From Acidobacteriaceae bacterium (GTDB taxonomy: Bacteria; Acidobacteriota; Terriglobia; Terriglobales; Acidobacteriaceae): DNA of 5,068 bases. The notes under the pieces were generated by a model. That model saw only the letters and a program-made list of their open reading frames with translations. It searched no databases and had not been told where the DNA came from. This document shows positions 1-5,047 of the stretch, piece after piece. Where the stretch lies: the NCBI GenBank assembly GCA_003165855.1, contig PMXH01000556.1, forward strand, positions 1 to 5,068, read 5' to 3'. Positions within the stretch are counted from its first letter, which is position 1. The number at the start of each line of letters is the position of its first letter. The position numbers were made by a program, and so were the translations under genes.

Positions 1-1
1 C

Positions 2-481
2 GTTGCGGAAAAAGAGGGTAAGCCGATTTCTCTGCTGGTGGTCCCGGCGACCGACGTGTTCGAAGCCATCATGGTGACGGCGCAGCGGCTGGATTCCAGC
101 CGCGTGATCTGCGGGCTCTCGAATAAACTAACGGCCGATGAACAGTCCAAGCTCACCGGCGATGCCTGGGAGCGCATGCCGGAACCCCGTCCCAGCATAG
201 CGCTGGAGGTCTACGCTCCCGACGGCACGGTTCGCGAGTACATCATTGGCCCACACAACCCGCGCCTTCGTCCCCAGGACGTAGATCTCATGCACCAACT
301 TTGGCTCAACATCACAGCCGATCCCAAGTTCGCCGGAGCCCACCACTACCACATCGTGGCTCTCGCCCTGGAAGAACTGCAGCGCGAATTGAGCACGGAG
401 CAGCGCGCCCAGCTTCTGCAAAAGCTGCAGGAAGAAATGGACCGCATCGACGCTGGCACGCGTCCCCCCAGCCCTGATTAA
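2..481 (+). CDS. 3' end of a larger gene, probably APC-type permease with UspA-like C-terminal domain (partial)
   Basis: The frame is open from the window edge to the TAA at 479-481, so only the last 159 residues are seen. A GTG at base 38 could be read as a start, but the frame continues upstream without a stop and the sequence before it (AEKEGKPISLL) already looks like the start of a domain strand, so I treat GTG as an internal valine. Visible residues 8-42 have a strand (ISLLVVPA), a helix (VFEAIMVTAQRL) and then DSSRVICGLSNK, which fits the strand-helix-strand pattern of UspA folds. Next come PEPRPSIALEVYAPDG, GPHNPRLRPQDVDLMHQLWL and a charged C-terminal helix starting HHYHIVALALEELQREL. 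I recall this arrangement at the cytosolic end of acidobacterial APC amino-acid permeases, which would lie upstream, outside the window. No membrane segment is visible here, so the transporter part is inferred. It converges with the epimerase gene, leaving 15 bases between the stops. Confidence 0.6.
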   Translation, partial: VAEKEGKPISLLVVPATDVFEAIMVTAQRLDSSRVICGLSNKLTADEQSKLTGDAWERMPEPRPSIALEVYAPDGTVREYIIGPHNPRLRPQDVDLMHQLWLNITADPKFAGAHHYHIVALALEELQRELSTEQRAQLLQKLQEEMDRIDAGTRPPSPD

Positions 482-496
482 ACCCGCCCACTCCCA

Positions 497-1405
497 CTAG
501 CTCTTGAGGAGATGCTGCAGCGACGTCGACAGCTCCCGGTACCGAAACGGATACCCGCTCGAGATTAGCTTGCCGGGTTCCACTTTCTGGCTGCTTAGCA
601 ACAGTTCTTGGCCCATCTCCCCAAAGACCAGCTTCACTGCTAAGGCAGGCGTGGGAAAAACTGCGGGACGCGACAGCACCCCGGCCAACGTTTTTGCGAA
701 CTCCGCGTTCGTCACCGGCTTGGGCGCAACCATGTTTACCGGCCCCTGGATCAGGTCGTTCTTCAAAATGTGGTGGATCGCGCCCACCATGTCCTGCACA
801 TCAATCCAGCTCATCCATTGCCGCCCGTCTCCGGTGCGGCCGCCCAAGCCCAGTTTGAACGGCACGATCATCGCTCCGAGCGCGCCGCCCTTGGGGCTGA
901 GTACGATTCCTGTCCGCAGGTGCGCGGTGCGAATGTCGGCTTGCACCGCCGGCATGGTCGCTTCCTCCCATTCCTGGCAGGTCTGCGCGAGGAATCCCGT
1001 GCCCGGCGCGCTTTCCTCGGATAACACTTCCTCACCGCGGTCTCCGTAGTAGCCGATCGCCGACCCGCAAACGAAAACCTTCGGCTTTTCTTCTGCTTGC
1101 GCCAGAGCCTGCGCCAGATTCGACGTGCCAACCACCCGGCTGTCTCGAATCCTTCGCTTTTTAGCCGCCGTCCATCGTCCGAAAATGCCTTCGCCCGCCA
1201 GGTGGATTACGGCGTCAAATCCGGACACTGCCTGAGGCGCAATCGGCGCCGCCGGGTCCCACGCGATCTGCGCATTATCAGCCGATCGGCCCGTAGCCGG
1301 CCCACGCACCAGCCGCACCACGGACCATCCGCCCGTTTTAAGGGAGGGAACAAGAGCGGCGCCAATCGGACCCGAGACCCCGCTGACAAGAATTCTGGAA
1401 TTCAT
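497..1405 (-). CDS. TIGR01777-family NAD(P)-dependent epimerase (YfcH-like, extended SDR)
   Basis: A complete 302-residue protein, the usual length for this family. The N-terminus has the Rossmann dinucleotide motif (V7-SGVSGPIG-15, glycines 9, 12 and 15), followed by HLAGE at 68-72, which contacts the cofactor in extended SDRs. The SAIGYYGDRG segment at 115-124 carries the family's Tyr-Tyr-Gly signature where classical SDRs have YxxxK; the lysine is not evident, as is usual in this family. WMSWID (198-202) and the GPVNMVAPKPVTNAEFA stretch (221-237) are further family hallmarks, and residues about 250-299 match the DUF1731 C-terminal domain. Members are cytosolic, and the physiological substrate is mostly unknown; some are mis-annotated as cell division inhibitor SulA. 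The ATG at 1403-1405 puts the Rossmann motif at the expected distance from the N-terminus. No good Shine-Dalgarno sequence precedes it (GCAAGCC just upstream). It is transcribed divergently from the secreted-protein gene and converges with the upstream partial gene. Family is secure; specific function is not. Confidence 0.93.
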   Translation of the reverse strand: MNSRILVSGVSGPIGAALVPSLKTGGWSVVRLVRGPATGRSADNAQIAWDPAAPIAPQAVSGFDAVIHLAGEGIFGRWTAAKKRRIRDSRVVGTSNLAQALAQAEEKPKVFVCGSAIGYYGDRGEEVLSEESAPGTGFLAQTCQEWEEATMPAVQADIRTAHLRTGIVLSPKGGALGAMIVPFKLGLGGRTGDGRQWMSWIDVQDMVGAIHHILKNDLIQGPVNMVAPKPVTNAEFAKTLAGVLSRPAVFPTPALAVKLVFGEMGQELLLSSQKVEPGKLISSGYPFRYRELSTSLQHLLKS

Positions 1406-1598
1406 GGCTTGCAGAATGCAACTCTAACAGTTCGCCGAGCGTCCCAACAAACTGCAGATGAGTTTGAAACCTTCGTAACCAGCGAAATGCGAGAAAGACT
1501 CATAAGCTATCTCACAATGACTCAGCCCGCGGGCGATCCAGCGGGATGGTTGGTGTAATCTCTGTGCAGGGGATTCTCCCGCCGCGTAACCATTATCA
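1406..1598. other. divergent intergenic region, left part, no gene seen
   Basis: This stretch lies between the start of the minus-strand epimerase gene and the tandem repeat array before the secreted-protein gene, so it should hold promoters for both. I found no convincing -10/-35 pair on either strand; the best minus-strand pair reads TTGTTG, 16 bases, GTTAGA, which is poor. CCCGC at 1526-1530 can pair with GCGGG at 1541-1545 in a short GC hairpin. A 23-codon reading frame (1487-1558) exists but has no coding support. Confidence 0.6.
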
Positions 1599-1694
1599 AG
1601 CGTCTACACAGGCAACGATCTGACCAGGCAGCGATCTGAACAGACAACGATCTGACCAGACAACGATCTACACAGACAAGGATCTGACCAGGCA
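1599..1694. repeat. six degenerate 16-bp tandem direct repeats
   Basis: Six consecutive 16-base units start at 1599, 1615, 1631, 1647, 1663 and 1679, with consensus RCGATCTGACCAGRCA. Units 2 to 6 all contain GATCT; unit 1 is the most diverged. Units 1 and 5 share the TACACA core, and units 2 and 6 share TGACCAGGCA, so bases 1599-1630 and 1663-1694 match at 27 of 32 positions. This suggests growth by duplication of a 64-base block as well as of single units. The array is not coding: 16 is not a multiple of 3, and stops occur inside the units. It ends exactly where the GAGGAA ribosome binding site of the secreted-protein gene begins, so it lies in that gene's promoter or 5' leader. There are no spacers, so it is not a CRISPR array. 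Confidence 0.92.
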
Positions 1695-1700
1695 GAGGAA
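1695..1700 (+). promoter_or_regulatory. probable ribosome binding site of the secreted-protein gene
   Basis: GAGGAA lies 14 bases before the ATG at 1715, longer than the usual 5-9. It abuts the last unit of the 16-bp repeat array. An in-frame TGA at 1685-1687, inside that last unit, rules out a longer protein, and no other start codon lies between it and 1715. Confidence 0.5.
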
Positions 1701-1714
1701 GAACGACTTTATTC

Positions 1715-2782
1715 ATGGCTCTCCAATTTAAGTTTGGCCTCATAGTTTTTGCCTTGGCCACGATCAGTTGGACCTCGCCTTGCCTTGGACAGACCCCTCC
1801 ACCAACATCCGTACCTGCGCAACCCCAGGCCGCGCCCTCGGGGCAGTTGCCCGGCGCAACGTCCGGAAGCATCAATGGAACCGTCATTGATCAAAGCGGA
1901 GCCGTGGTCGCCGGAGCCCAGGTGAAGCTAACTCACGAAGATCAATCCCCCAGCCAAGAGGTACTGTCGGGCGACAACGGGCAATTCTCCTTTTCCAACA
2001 TCTCTCCCGGCGCTTTCCAGCTCTCGATTGCCTCAGCAGGACTGGCGACGCAAACCTCCTCTGGAATCCTGCATGCGGGGGAAGTCCTCATCGTCCCGCA
2101 GATCGTATTGACGATTGCTGCCAATATCACAGACGTGCAGGTCAGCCTCTCCCGCATCGAAGTGGCAGAAGAGCAGGTCAAGGACGAAGAGAGGCAGCGT
2201 GTGCTCGGCGTCATTCCAAATTTCTTCGTCACCTACGATCCCCATCCCGTTCCCCTCACCTCCCGGCAGAAGTTCGAGCTTGCCTGGAAGACGACCGTGG
2301 ACCCCGTCACCTTCGTAATCATTGGAGGTGTTGCCGGAGTTCAGCAGGCGCAAAATACTTTCAGCGGATACGGGCAAGGTGCTCAAGGTTACGGAAAACG
2401 CTACGGCGCCGCCGCCGCCGACTTGGTTGCCGGTACCTTCATCGGAAGCGCCATACTGCCGTCGCTCCTGAAACAAGATCCCCGTTATTTCTACAGAGGA
2501 ACCGGCACTAAACAGTCACGGATTATGTATGCCATCGCCAACTCGGTGATCTGCAAAGGCGACAATGGACGCTGGCAGGCCAATTACTCGAATATCTTCG
2601 GGAACCTCGCCGCAGGCGGTATCTCAAATCTCTACTATCCCGCGCAAGATCGCGGAGCAGGATTAACCTTCGAAAACGCGGCCATCGGGATCGGAGCCAC
2701 CGCTGCCGCCAATCTTGTGGAAGAATTTCTCATGCGCAAGTTGACCCCGCATGTTTCTGAACACGACTCCGCCAAGCCCTAG
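1715..2782 (+). CDS. exported protein: carboxypeptidase-regulatory-like domain plus uncharacterised acidobacterial-type C-terminal region
   Basis: 355 residues. Residues 1-25 form a signal peptide: a short basic start, a hydrophobic stretch (FGLIVFALATISW) and likely cleavage after CLG at 25. The cysteine at 23 does not sit in a good lipobox, so a lipoprotein is unlikely. Residues 26-50 are a Pro/Ala/Gln/Thr-rich linker. Residues 51-136 are a beta-sandwich of the carboxypeptidase regulatory-like type (PF13620-like): GSINGTVIDQSGAVVAGAQV, then DNGQFSFSNISPGAFQLSI. A charged stretch follows (EEQVKDEERQR, 152-162), and residues 163-345 form a second region with VLGVIPNFFVTYDPHPVPL, GYGQGAQGYGKRYGAAAAD, LLKQDPRYFYRGTG and AAGGISNLYYPAQDRG. 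I recall this second region from acidobacterial hypothetical proteins; its function is unknown. Its Gly/Ala-rich segments (203-250 and 296-334) could be membrane-associated. The best guess is an envelope or periplasmic protein. The beta-sandwich is a common add-on in acidobacterial TonB-dependent proteins, but no TonB barrel is present here. The stop TAG is at 2780-2782. Confidence 0.88.
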   Translation: MALQFKFGLIVFALATISWTSPCLGQTPPPTSVPAQPQAAPSGQLPGATSGSINGTVIDQSGAVVAGAQVKLTHEDQSPSQEVLSGDNGQFSFSNISPGAFQLSIASAGLATQTSSGILHAGEVLIVPQIVLTIAANITDVQVSLSRIEVAEEQVKDEERQRVLGVIPNFFVTYDPHPVPLTSRQKFELAWKTTVDPVTFVIIGGVAGVQQAQNTFSGYGQGAQGYGKRYGAAAADLVAGTFIGSAILPSLLKQDPRYFYRGTGTKQSRIMYAIANSVICKGDNGRWQANYSNIFGNLAAGGISNLYYPAQDRGAGLTFENAAIGIGATAAANLVEEFLMRKLTPHVSEHDSAKP

Positions 2783-2870
2783 CAGCTTGCGGAAAAACCC
2801 GGGTTGCACTTGATTTTGGGTGGCGCAGCAGTTCACCGCTGTGATAAGCGTATAGGTCCCGAAAAGAATC

Positions 2871-3254
2871 ATGACAGCTAGATCGTCCAAGCCCATGATG
2901 ATACTGATTGCCGGCCCTTACCGCTCCGGCACGAATGATGATCCCGTCCTGATGAAGAGAAACGTTCAGGAGATGGAATCCTATGCGTTGTTCATCTTCC
3001 GCACCGGACACATCCCGCTCTTGGGCGAGTGGCTTGCGCTCCCGCTGCTCGAGTTAGCTGGATCGAGGCAAGTCGGCGACGAGGCTTTTAACGAGATCTT
3101 TCATCCCATCGCGGTACGGCTGCTCGAAAAGTGCGATGCCGTCCTTCGCGTCGGTGGCCCTTCGGCTGGAGCCGATGAAATGGTGCGGGTTGGCCGGAGC
3201 CTCGGGCTGCATATCTACAATGCCGTTGCCGAAATCCCTGAATTTCACCCCTGA
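2871..3254 (+). CDS. DUF4406 / nucleoside 2-deoxyribosyltransferase-like protein
   Basis: A small cytosolic protein of 127 residues. Near the N-terminus MILIAGPYRSG (10-20) matches the first strand and glycine-rich loop of the nucleoside 2-deoxyribosyltransferase-like fold (IAGPY, like the YLAGP of true transferases). KCDAVLRVGGPSAGADEMVR (87-106) holds the second hallmark, a strand ending in GxSxGADxE; Glu103 is at the place of the catalytic nucleophile in true transferases, and the loop before it would contact a nucleotide. HIYNAVAEIPE closes the fold. True enzymes swap bases between deoxynucleosides in nucleotide salvage, but DUF4406 proteins have no assigned reaction that I know of, so the activity is inferred. 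The ATG at 2871 is the first start after an in-frame TAG at 2853; ATG codons at 2895 and 2898 (Met9 and Met10) are just before the first strand and could be the true start, as the upstream ribosome binding site is weak (GAAAAG). It follows the secreted-protein gene by 88 bases with no terminator seen. Confidence 0.82.
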   Translation: MTARSSKPMMILIAGPYRSGTNDDPVLMKRNVQEMESYALFIFRTGHIPLLGEWLALPLLELAGSRQVGDEAFNEIFHPIAVRLLEKCDAVLRVGGPSAGADEMVRVGRSLGLHIYNAVAEIPEFHP

Positions 3255-3290
3255 CCTCGACCTCCGCGAGTGACACCGCGGCACGATCAC

Positions 3291-3308
3291 CTGTGACGCG
3301 CCTCACAG
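3291..3308. promoter_or_regulatory. CRP-family operator-like palindrome CTGTGA-N6-TCACAG
   Basis: The two halves are perfect reverse complements with the exact six-base spacer of the enteric CRP consensus (TGTGA-N6-TCACA). The flanking A/T bases of the strongest CRP sites are missing. It lies 37 bases after the DUF4406 stop and 281 bases before the amt ATG, just upstream of the best promoter candidate. By rough arithmetic the ten core bases should match by chance far less than once in a region this size. The regulator's identity is inferred; CRP-family proteins with the same half-site preference occur in many phyla. Confidence 0.6.
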
Positions 3309-3311
3309 AGT

Positions 3312-3341
3312 TTGCCTTCTCACAAAGCATAGCCTTCTAAA
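3312..3341 (+). promoter_or_regulatory. amt: possible amt promoter
   Basis: TTGCCT (3312-3317) and TCTAAA (3336-3341), 18 bases apart, each match the sigma-70 consensus at four of six positions. Transcription would begin near 3347-3349, placing the CRP-like site centre about 48 bases upstream. Alternatively CATAGC (3328-3333) as -10 would place that centre near -41.5, the usual activating position. Neither is strong. Confidence 0.3.
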
Positions 3342-3343
3342 TT

Positions 3344-3364
3344 GGGGGAACCAGAGGTTCTCCC
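3344..3364 (+). other. stable 9-bp hairpin at the start of the amt leader
   Basis: GGGGGAACC (3344-3352) pairs with GGTTCTCCC (3356-3364) around an AGA triloop, with one G-U pair. No T run follows on either strand, so it is not a classical intrinsic terminator. Near the predicted transcript start it could shield the 5' end of the mRNA from decay. Alternatively it might end DUF4406 transcription in a factor-assisted way. Confidence 0.6.
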
Positions 3365-3368
3365 GACT

Positions 3369-3438
3369 CGAATCGACCGAAGGCCCGCACCAACATCCCG
3401 TTCGGGCCCACCGTTCGGCGCTTCGGGTGAACGATTCG
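3369..3438 (+). other. nested complementary segments in the amt leader, possible structured RNA
   Basis: CGAATCG (3369-3375) is complementary to CGATTCG (3432-3438). Between them GGCCCG (3382-3387) pairs with CGGGCC (3403-3408), and CCGAA (3377-3381) pairs with TTCGG (3414-3418) after a five-base bulge. CGTTC (3412-3416) could instead pair with GAACG (3429-3433), which competes with the CCGAA pairing. Short GC-rich stems arise easily by chance, so the structure needs covariation support; it matches no riboswitch class I recognise. Confidence 0.3.
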
Positions 3439-3577
3439 CTCCTTAGACATCCTCAGATTTTCCAGGCCAAACCTCCGGGGAACGACCCGACCCTTCACGT
3501 TGCGCGGTTCACTCTGACGGCTTCTTGTTCTTTGATTCCGAAGGAGAGTGTCAGTCAGTTCTTACCTCATTCACTCC

Positions 3578-3583
3578 AGGAGA
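3578..3583 (+). promoter_or_regulatory. amt: strong Shine-Dalgarno sequence fixing the amt start
   Basis: AGGAGA lies six bases before the ATG at 3590, an ideal arrangement. A GTG at 3548 in the same frame would add 14 residues (SVSSYLIHSRRDS), but its AAGGAG (3541-3546) is only one base away and the extra residues look unlike an Amt N-terminus. Confidence 0.85.
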
Positions 3584-3589
3584 GATTCC

Positions 3590-4876
3590 ATGTTGCATCT
3601 CGATACTGGCAATACAGGTTTCATGATTTTATGCACCAGCCTGGTCATGCTGATGACGCCCGGCCTTGCTTTCTTCTACGGCGGCCTGGTCGGACGCAAA
3701 AACGTCCTCGCCATCATGATTCAGAGTTTCGTTTCCATGGGCTGGACCACCGTAATCTGGTACCTCTACGGATATTCTCTGTGCTTCAGCGGCGACTGGC
3801 ACGGGATCATCGGCAACTTCCACAACGTTTGTCTGCGAGGCATCGGCCTCAACACTCCTTCGCCGAATGACACCATTCCAGCCTTCGTGTTCATTTCTTA
3901 TCAGATGATGTTTGCCATCATCACGCCGGCCCTCATCTCCGGCGCCTTCACCAACCGGGTCACCTTCAAGGCCTACATGCTGTTCCTCACCGGCTGGCTC
4001 ACGTTTGTTTACTTCCCATTCGTCCACATGGTCTGGGGCGGAGGCTTTCTGCAAAAGTGGGGCGTGCTGGATTTCGCCGGCGGCATCGTCGTGCACAATA
4101 TCGCAGGCATCGCCGCCCTGGCTTCCGTGCTGTACGTGGGCAAGCGCCACACCGTCGATCGCGGCCCTCACAGCATCCCGCTCGTTGCCCTCGGAACCGG
4201 CCTGCTGTGGTTCGGATGGTATGGCTTCAACGCTGGCAGCGAAATGCGCGTGGACTCCGTCACCGCCACCGCATTTCTCAACACCGACGTGGCCGCCTCT
4301 TTCGCGGCTGTCGCCTGGTTGCTGGTGGCATGGTTCAACGAAAAAAAGCCCAAGTTCCTCGGCCTGCTCACCGGAGCCGTTGCCGGTTTGGCCACGGTCA
4401 CTCCCGCCGCCGGATACGTTTCCCCCACCACCGCGGTCATCATCGGCTTAACTGCCGGAGTCGTTTGCTACTACGCCGTCGAGATGAAGAACAGGCTGCA
4501 CTGGGATGACGCACTCGATGTCTGGGGCGTCCACGGCGTCGGAGGCTTCCTCGGCATCGTCATGCTGGGAATCTTCGCCAACAAACAATTCAATCCCGCC
4601 GGGGCTAACGGCCTGCTCTATGGCGATCCGTTATTCCTGCTGAAACAAGTCGTTGCCGTCACTTTCTCTTCAGTCTGGGCATTCGTCTTCACCTACGCCA
4701 TGCTCCGGATCATCGACGTGTTCACGACCGTGAAAGTCAGCGAAATGTCGGAAGAAATCGGCCTGGATGAATCCATTCACGGCGAGCACGCCTACGAAGA
4801 CGTCTTCGCCAGCGATGACCTGGCCCACACCGTAAATCAGGCTCACGCGGAGGCTCAGCTCGCTGCCAAGAAATAA
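3590..4876 (+). CDS. amt: ammonium transporter, Amt/MEP/Rh family
   Basis: 428 residues, a normal length. Inner-membrane trimeric channel for ammonium uptake, feeding glutamine synthetase. The N-terminus (DTGNTGFMILCTSLVMLMTP) goes directly into helix 1 without a cleavable signal. About eleven hydrophobic helices can be traced, ending near residue 376. Key residues are present: the periplasmic gate Phe108 (QMMFAI), Trp149 (HMVWGGG), Asp161 (DFAGG), the pore twin histidines His169 (IVVHNIAG) and His315 (DVWGVHGVGG), and Ser217 (NAGSE). The cytosolic tail keeps the PII-contact motif G391-LD and HGEHAY (397-402), then runs 26 residues further, ending in Ala-rich, charged sequence. A PII protein (GlnK/GlnB) would therefore be expected to regulate it, but none is encoded in this window. 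The start is set by a strong Shine-Dalgarno sequence at 3578-3583. Transcription is probably independent, given the 335-base gap before it. A hairpin lies 27 bases after the stop. Confidence 0.97.
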   Translation: MLHLDTGNTGFMILCTSLVMLMTPGLAFFYGGLVGRKNVLAIMIQSFVSMGWTTVIWYLYGYSLCFSGDWHGIIGNFHNVCLRGIGLNTPSPNDTIPAFVFISYQMMFAIITPALISGAFTNRVTFKAYMLFLTGWLTFVYFPFVHMVWGGGFLQKWGVLDFAGGIVVHNIAGIAALASVLYVGKRHTVDRGPHSIPLVALGTGLLWFGWYGFNAGSEMRVDSVTATAFLNTDVAASFAAVAWLLVAWFNEKKPKFLGLLTGAVAGLATVTPAAGYVSPTTAVIIGLTAGVVCYYAVEMKNRLHWDDALDVWGVHGVGGFLGIVMLGIFANKQFNPAGANGLLYGDPLFLLKQVVAVTFSSVWAFVFTYAMLRIIDVFTTVKVSEMSEEIGLDESIHGEHAYEDVFASDDLAHTVNQAHAEAQLAAKK

Positions 4877-4902
4877 GTAGAAATAGAGGCTATCGCATGA
4901 AT

Positions 4903-4946
4903 CGGCTTGGCAGGGCACGGCTTCAAGAGCCTGCCCTGTCTTGCCG
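4903..4946 (+). terminator. long hairpin after amt, possible terminator or interspersed palindromic repeat
   Basis: CAGGGCA (4911-4917) pairs with TGCCCTG (4932-4938); inside, GGCT (4919-4922) pairs with AGCC (4928-4931) with one bulged C and a TCAAG loop; outside, CGGC (4903-4906) pairs with GCCG (4943-4946). Its position 27 bases after the amt stop suits a transcription end. No T run follows, so termination would need a factor or the hairpin may just protect the 3' end. The GGGCACGGCTTCAAG core resembles palindromic repeats I recall between acidobacterial genes; this was not checked. Confidence 0.45.
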
Positions 4947-4979
4947 AAGCCCCGAGCGGAGCCAAGGCGGAAGCCGAAG
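4943..4979. repeat. degenerate short direct repeats, GCCGAAG and GCGGAGCC types
   Basis: GCCGAAG occurs at 4943-4949 and again at 4973-4979. Between them GCGGAGCC (4956-4963) and GCGGAAGCC (4967-4975) form an imperfect pair. The stretch is purine-rich and not coding in any frame. It looks like intergenic repeat debris. Confidence 0.5.
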
Positions 4980-5013
4980 GGTGTCGGCCAGAGCCAATAA
5001 AAACGCCGGCTCC

Positions 5014-5040
5014 GGGAACCCGGGGGAACCCGGGGGGGGG
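5014..5040. repeat. tandem GGGAACCCGG plus poly-G run
   Basis: GGGAACCCGG is present twice in tandem (5014-5023 and 5024-5033), after which only G follows to 5040, giving a run of nine G from 5032. Such a run is prone to slippage and to sequencing or assembly error, so its exact length is doubtful. Confidence 0.75.
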
Positions 5041-5047
5041 AAAACCT

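Larger units (their letters stand above)
3255..3589 (+). promoter_or_regulatory. 335-base amt upstream region and probable leader
   Basis: No protein gene is supported here. It holds a CRP-like palindrome (3291-3308), a possible promoter (about 3312-3341), a stable hairpin (3344-3364), nested complementary segments (3369-3438) and the amt Shine-Dalgarno sequence (3578-3583). If transcription starts near 3347, the leader is about 240 nt, long for a bacterial gene. The 147-codon frame starting at 3427 runs into amt out of frame and is a shadow. Confidence 0.6.

Noticed and set aside
504..1049. 181-codon plus-strand frame inside the epimerase gene
   Set aside because: It lies opposite the Rossmann-fold epimerase, which has clear family motifs; no domain is seen in the shadow.
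1487..1558. 23-codon frame in the divergent intergenic region
   Set aside because: No ribosome binding site of note, no membrane or other recognisable character, and it is too short to judge.
1599..1694. CRISPR-like array
   Set aside because: The 16-base units are contiguous with no spacers and are degenerate; no cas gene is present.
2783..2870. Terminator or promoter between the secreted-protein and DUF4406 genes
   Set aside because: Only a four-base stem (CAGC/GCTG near 2825-2841) and a lone TATAGG (2851-2856) without a matching -35 were seen.
3439..3546. CTCCTT (3439-3444) pairing with AAGGAG (3541-3546) as a ribosome-site switch
   Set aside because: The AAGGAG is not the amt Shine-Dalgarno sequence, and a lone six-base pairing at this distance is expected by chance.
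3548..3589. GTG start giving a 14-residue longer Amt
   Set aside because: The AAGGAG before it is only one base away, whereas ATG 3590 has an ideal AGGAGA six bases upstream.
3255..3589. Sigma-54 promoter for amt
   Set aside because: No GG-N10-GC element of the TGGCAC-N5-TTGC type was found by reading the region.
3427..3870. 147-codon plus-strand frame overlapping the amt leader and 5' end
   Set aside because: It is out of frame with the well-supported amt gene, has an Arg/His/Pro-rich composition typical of a shadow frame and no recognisable domain.
3629..4171. 180-codon minus-strand frame inside amt
   Set aside because: It is antisense to conserved Amt coding sequence and its composition follows from the codon bias of amt.
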